Shown here one piece after another: positions 14,043 to 15,068 of a stretch of 15,068 nucleotides of DNA. Origin of the DNA: JABSOG01 sp041583135. GTDB taxonomy: Bacteria; Pseudomonadota; Gammaproteobacteria; Enterobacterales; Alteromonadaceae. How positions within the stretch are numbered: position 1 is the first letter of the stretch; every line of letters begins with the position of its first letter. The notes below the pieces were generated by a model that did not search any database, was not told the origin of the DNA, and saw only the letters and a list, made by a program, of their open reading frames with translations. The stretch lies in the NCBI GenBank assembly GCA_041583135.1, contig JBFHGJ010000128.1, positions 1 to 15,068 on the forward strand, read 5' to 3'. Made by a program: the position numbers and the translations under genes.

Positions 14043-14225
14043 GTCTTGTTTGAGCCATGACTTAATAAGCTGCACGGTAAGCTCAGGATTGTCCTGTGCG
14101 ATACGCTGGACGGCATCTACCAAGTTATCTGGTTCACCGGCTAATAAAAGTTCCTGCTCAGGTGAGGGCTGCTGTTTGACCGGCTTTCGGCTTTGTTTCG
14201 CTTTTTTGTTTGAGCTGCTGAACAC
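14037..14225 (-). CDS. 62-residue protein resembling a FliF C-terminal tail
   Basis: A small ORF starting at GTG 14225 with TAGGA 7 nt upstream and ending in TGA 14039-14037, tail to tail with the MFS gene (stops share TCATGA). The N-terminal 25 residues are basic and low-complexity (KKAKQSRKPVKQQPSPEQ); the C-terminal half, DNLVDAVQRIAQDNPELTVQL then IKSWLKQDS, forms amphipathic helices with the 'ENPE-hydrophobic-IKxWL' pattern seen at the C-terminus of flagellar FliF, which binds FliG. No flagellar gene is in the window, so this may be a stand-alone adaptor or a chance resemblance. It follows the TIP30-like gene after 43 nt on the same strand, and is probably co-transcribed. Confidence 0.62.
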   Translation of the reverse strand: MFSSSNKKAKQSRKPVKQQPSPEQELLLAGEPDNLVDAVQRIAQDNPELTVQLIKSWLKQDS

Positions 14226-14268
14226 ACGCTATTCCTATGATTTTGCTATCTGTTGAGTATAGACCAAT

Positions 14269-14940
14269 TCATTCACTGCCAAGTGCGATTATCTCATCGT
14301 AATGATAGCGGTGCGTGCCCATGTGTTCGGTAAGCGCAGCAACCACCATGGCGTTAGCAACGGTTTTCGCTTCAATGGCGCGGTAACTTTTCGCACGACC
14401 TACCAGTAAAAAGTTGAGTTTTGTCATTAGGGTTTGACCAATCGATTCTGCGGTTCTAACCGGTTGTCCGGGACGCTTACCAAGCAAAAGTGACGGTCTA
14501 AAGATATGCAGAGCAGGGTAATTCAATTGCTCTAACGCCGCCTCTAGCTCGCCTTTGACCGCAGTGTAGAACATTGATGCGCTTGGGTTTGCGCCCATAG
14601 AACTTACCACCATAAATTGTTTGGCACCTGAGAGCTTGGCCATTTTGGCGATAGTTAGAGGGTAATCAAAGTCAACTCGGCGAAAAGCCTGCTTAGAGCC
14701 CGCGACCTTTAATGTTGTGCCAAGGCAACAATAGACATCTGTTGCTTGCATGAGCTGCTGAGATTGTTCTAGGGCTTCAAAGTTGACTTGGTGTTGTTCA
14801 AGCTTTGGGTGTTCAAACGCTATTGGTGTTCTTACTAAGATCTTTACTTTGCTATAGTGCTCGCAATTGAGCAACTTATCTAAGCAGTGTCTGCCAATTA
14901 GGCCTGTAGCGCCAACTAATAATGCAACAGCTTGAGTCAT
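14269..14940 (-). CDS. Atypical SDR, TIP30/HTATIP2-like NAD(P)-binding protein
   Basis: 223 residues from ATG 14940. The frame stays open to 15024, but the downstream ATG has AGAGA about 6 nt upstream and places VALLVGATGLIGRHCLDKLL at the very N-terminus, as in this family. Seen: the Rossmann motif GATGLIG, KILVRTP, DVYCCLGTTL, VDFDYPLTIAKMA, MVVSSMGAN with the catalytic Ser, then FYTAVKGELE with Tyr-x3-Lys, and LHIFRPSLLLGKRPG. These are the signatures of TIP30-like atypical short-chain dehydrogenases (YbjT/NmrA relatives), soluble proteins that bind NADPH with no firmly known substrate in bacteria. It starts from a probable -10 box TACAAT about 35 nt upstream, and leads into the 62-residue gene. 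Confidence 0.88.
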   Translation of the reverse strand: MTQAVALLVGATGLIGRHCLDKLLNCEHYSKVKILVRTPIAFEHPKLEQHQVNFEALEQSQQLMQATDVYCCLGTTLKVAGSKQAFRRVDFDYPLTIAKMAKLSGAKQFMVVSSMGANPSASMFYTAVKGELEAALEQLNYPALHIFRPSLLLGKRPGQPVRTAESIGQTLMTKLNFLLVGRAKSYRAIEAKTVANAMVVAALTEHMGTHRYHYDEIIALGSE

Positions 14941-14973
14941 GGAGTCTCTCGGGATTAGGTTGTTGTGCTTGCT

Positions 14974-15001
14974 ATTGTATGCACGGCTGGGTGAAAGATA
15001 A
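14974..15001 (-). promoter_or_regulatory. Candidate promoter of the TIP30-like gene
   Basis: On the minus strand TACAAT (14979-14974, 5/6) lies 16 nt downstream of TTATCT (15001-14996, weak). The distance to ATG 14940 supports it. Confidence 0.4.
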
Positions 15002-15004
15002 AAG

Positions 15005-15020
15005 CAGACAACGGTGTCTG
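15005..15020. repeat. Short inverted repeat near the right edge
   Basis: CAGACA and TGTCTG around a 4-nt ACGG loop, followed on the plus strand by a short gap and a T-run (15027-15032). It may be a terminator for a plus-strand transcript or a regulatory dyad just upstream of the TIP30-like promoter; no plus-strand gene ends here. Confidence 0.3.
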
Positions 15021-15068
15021 ACACTATTTTTTATGGTACTAGCTTTAATTTCAATAGCTTACGCTTAA

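Noticed and set aside
14941..15024. N-terminal extension of the TIP30-like protein by 28 residues
   Set aside because: The extension is not family-like and would cover the promoter; the ATG at 14940 has a good ribosome site and puts the Rossmann motif at the N-terminus.
1..15068. Mobile elements, CRISPR, tRNA or rRNA
   Set aside because: No transposase, integrase, regularly spaced repeats or tRNA-like cloverleaf seen on either strand.

Overview
The window looks like chromosomal DNA of a marine gammaproteobacterium, probably Shewanella or another Alteromonadales member. This rests on the style of the proteins, the moderate GC content, short intergenic gaps and the pairing of a NadM-Nudix fusion with NadV. 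It is an inference, not a search result. I see no rRNA, tRNA, insertion sequence, phage gene or CRISPR array.

Layout. (1) 1-4636, minus strand: a compact five-gene operon. In transcription order it encodes a 145-residue signal-peptide/one-TM protein with an apparent ATT start, a sodium:solute symporter, a 40-residue one-TM microprotein hidden in the 'gap', an aspartate-carbamoyltransferase-like enzyme, and an AsnB-like glutamine amidotransferase cut by the window edge. (2) 4684-5402, minus: an open frame without a start codon, then a MarR regulator with its own promoter. (3) 5527-8073, minus: nicotinamide salvage, with NadM-Nudix followed by NadV (nicotinamide to NMN to NAD), preceded by a palindromic candidate operator. 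(4) 8411-10405, minus: a tight trio of saccharopine-dehydrogenase-like oxidoreductase, DUF2269 membrane protein and DoxX-like membrane protein. (5) 10734-12794: an Ahr/YjgB-type zinc aldehyde reductase divergent from a LysR regulator. (6) 12858-14042, plus: an AmpG/RhtX-like MFS permease. (7) 14037-14940, minus: a TIP30-like atypical SDR and a 62-residue protein resembling a FliF C-terminal tail.

The most interesting part is region 1. Both enzymes keep the residues for their generic chemistry (carbamoyl-phosphate binding; glutaminase Cys and ATP loop). By hand alignment with E. coli PyrB and AsnB, however, both have replaced the residues that recognise aspartate. Co-encoded with a sodium symporter and two small membrane proteins that standard gene calling would miss, they may form an undescribed uptake-and-modification pathway for a compound other than aspartate. 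Regions 3-7 are mostly ordinary housekeeping and accessory metabolism, with some regulatory sites worth checking.
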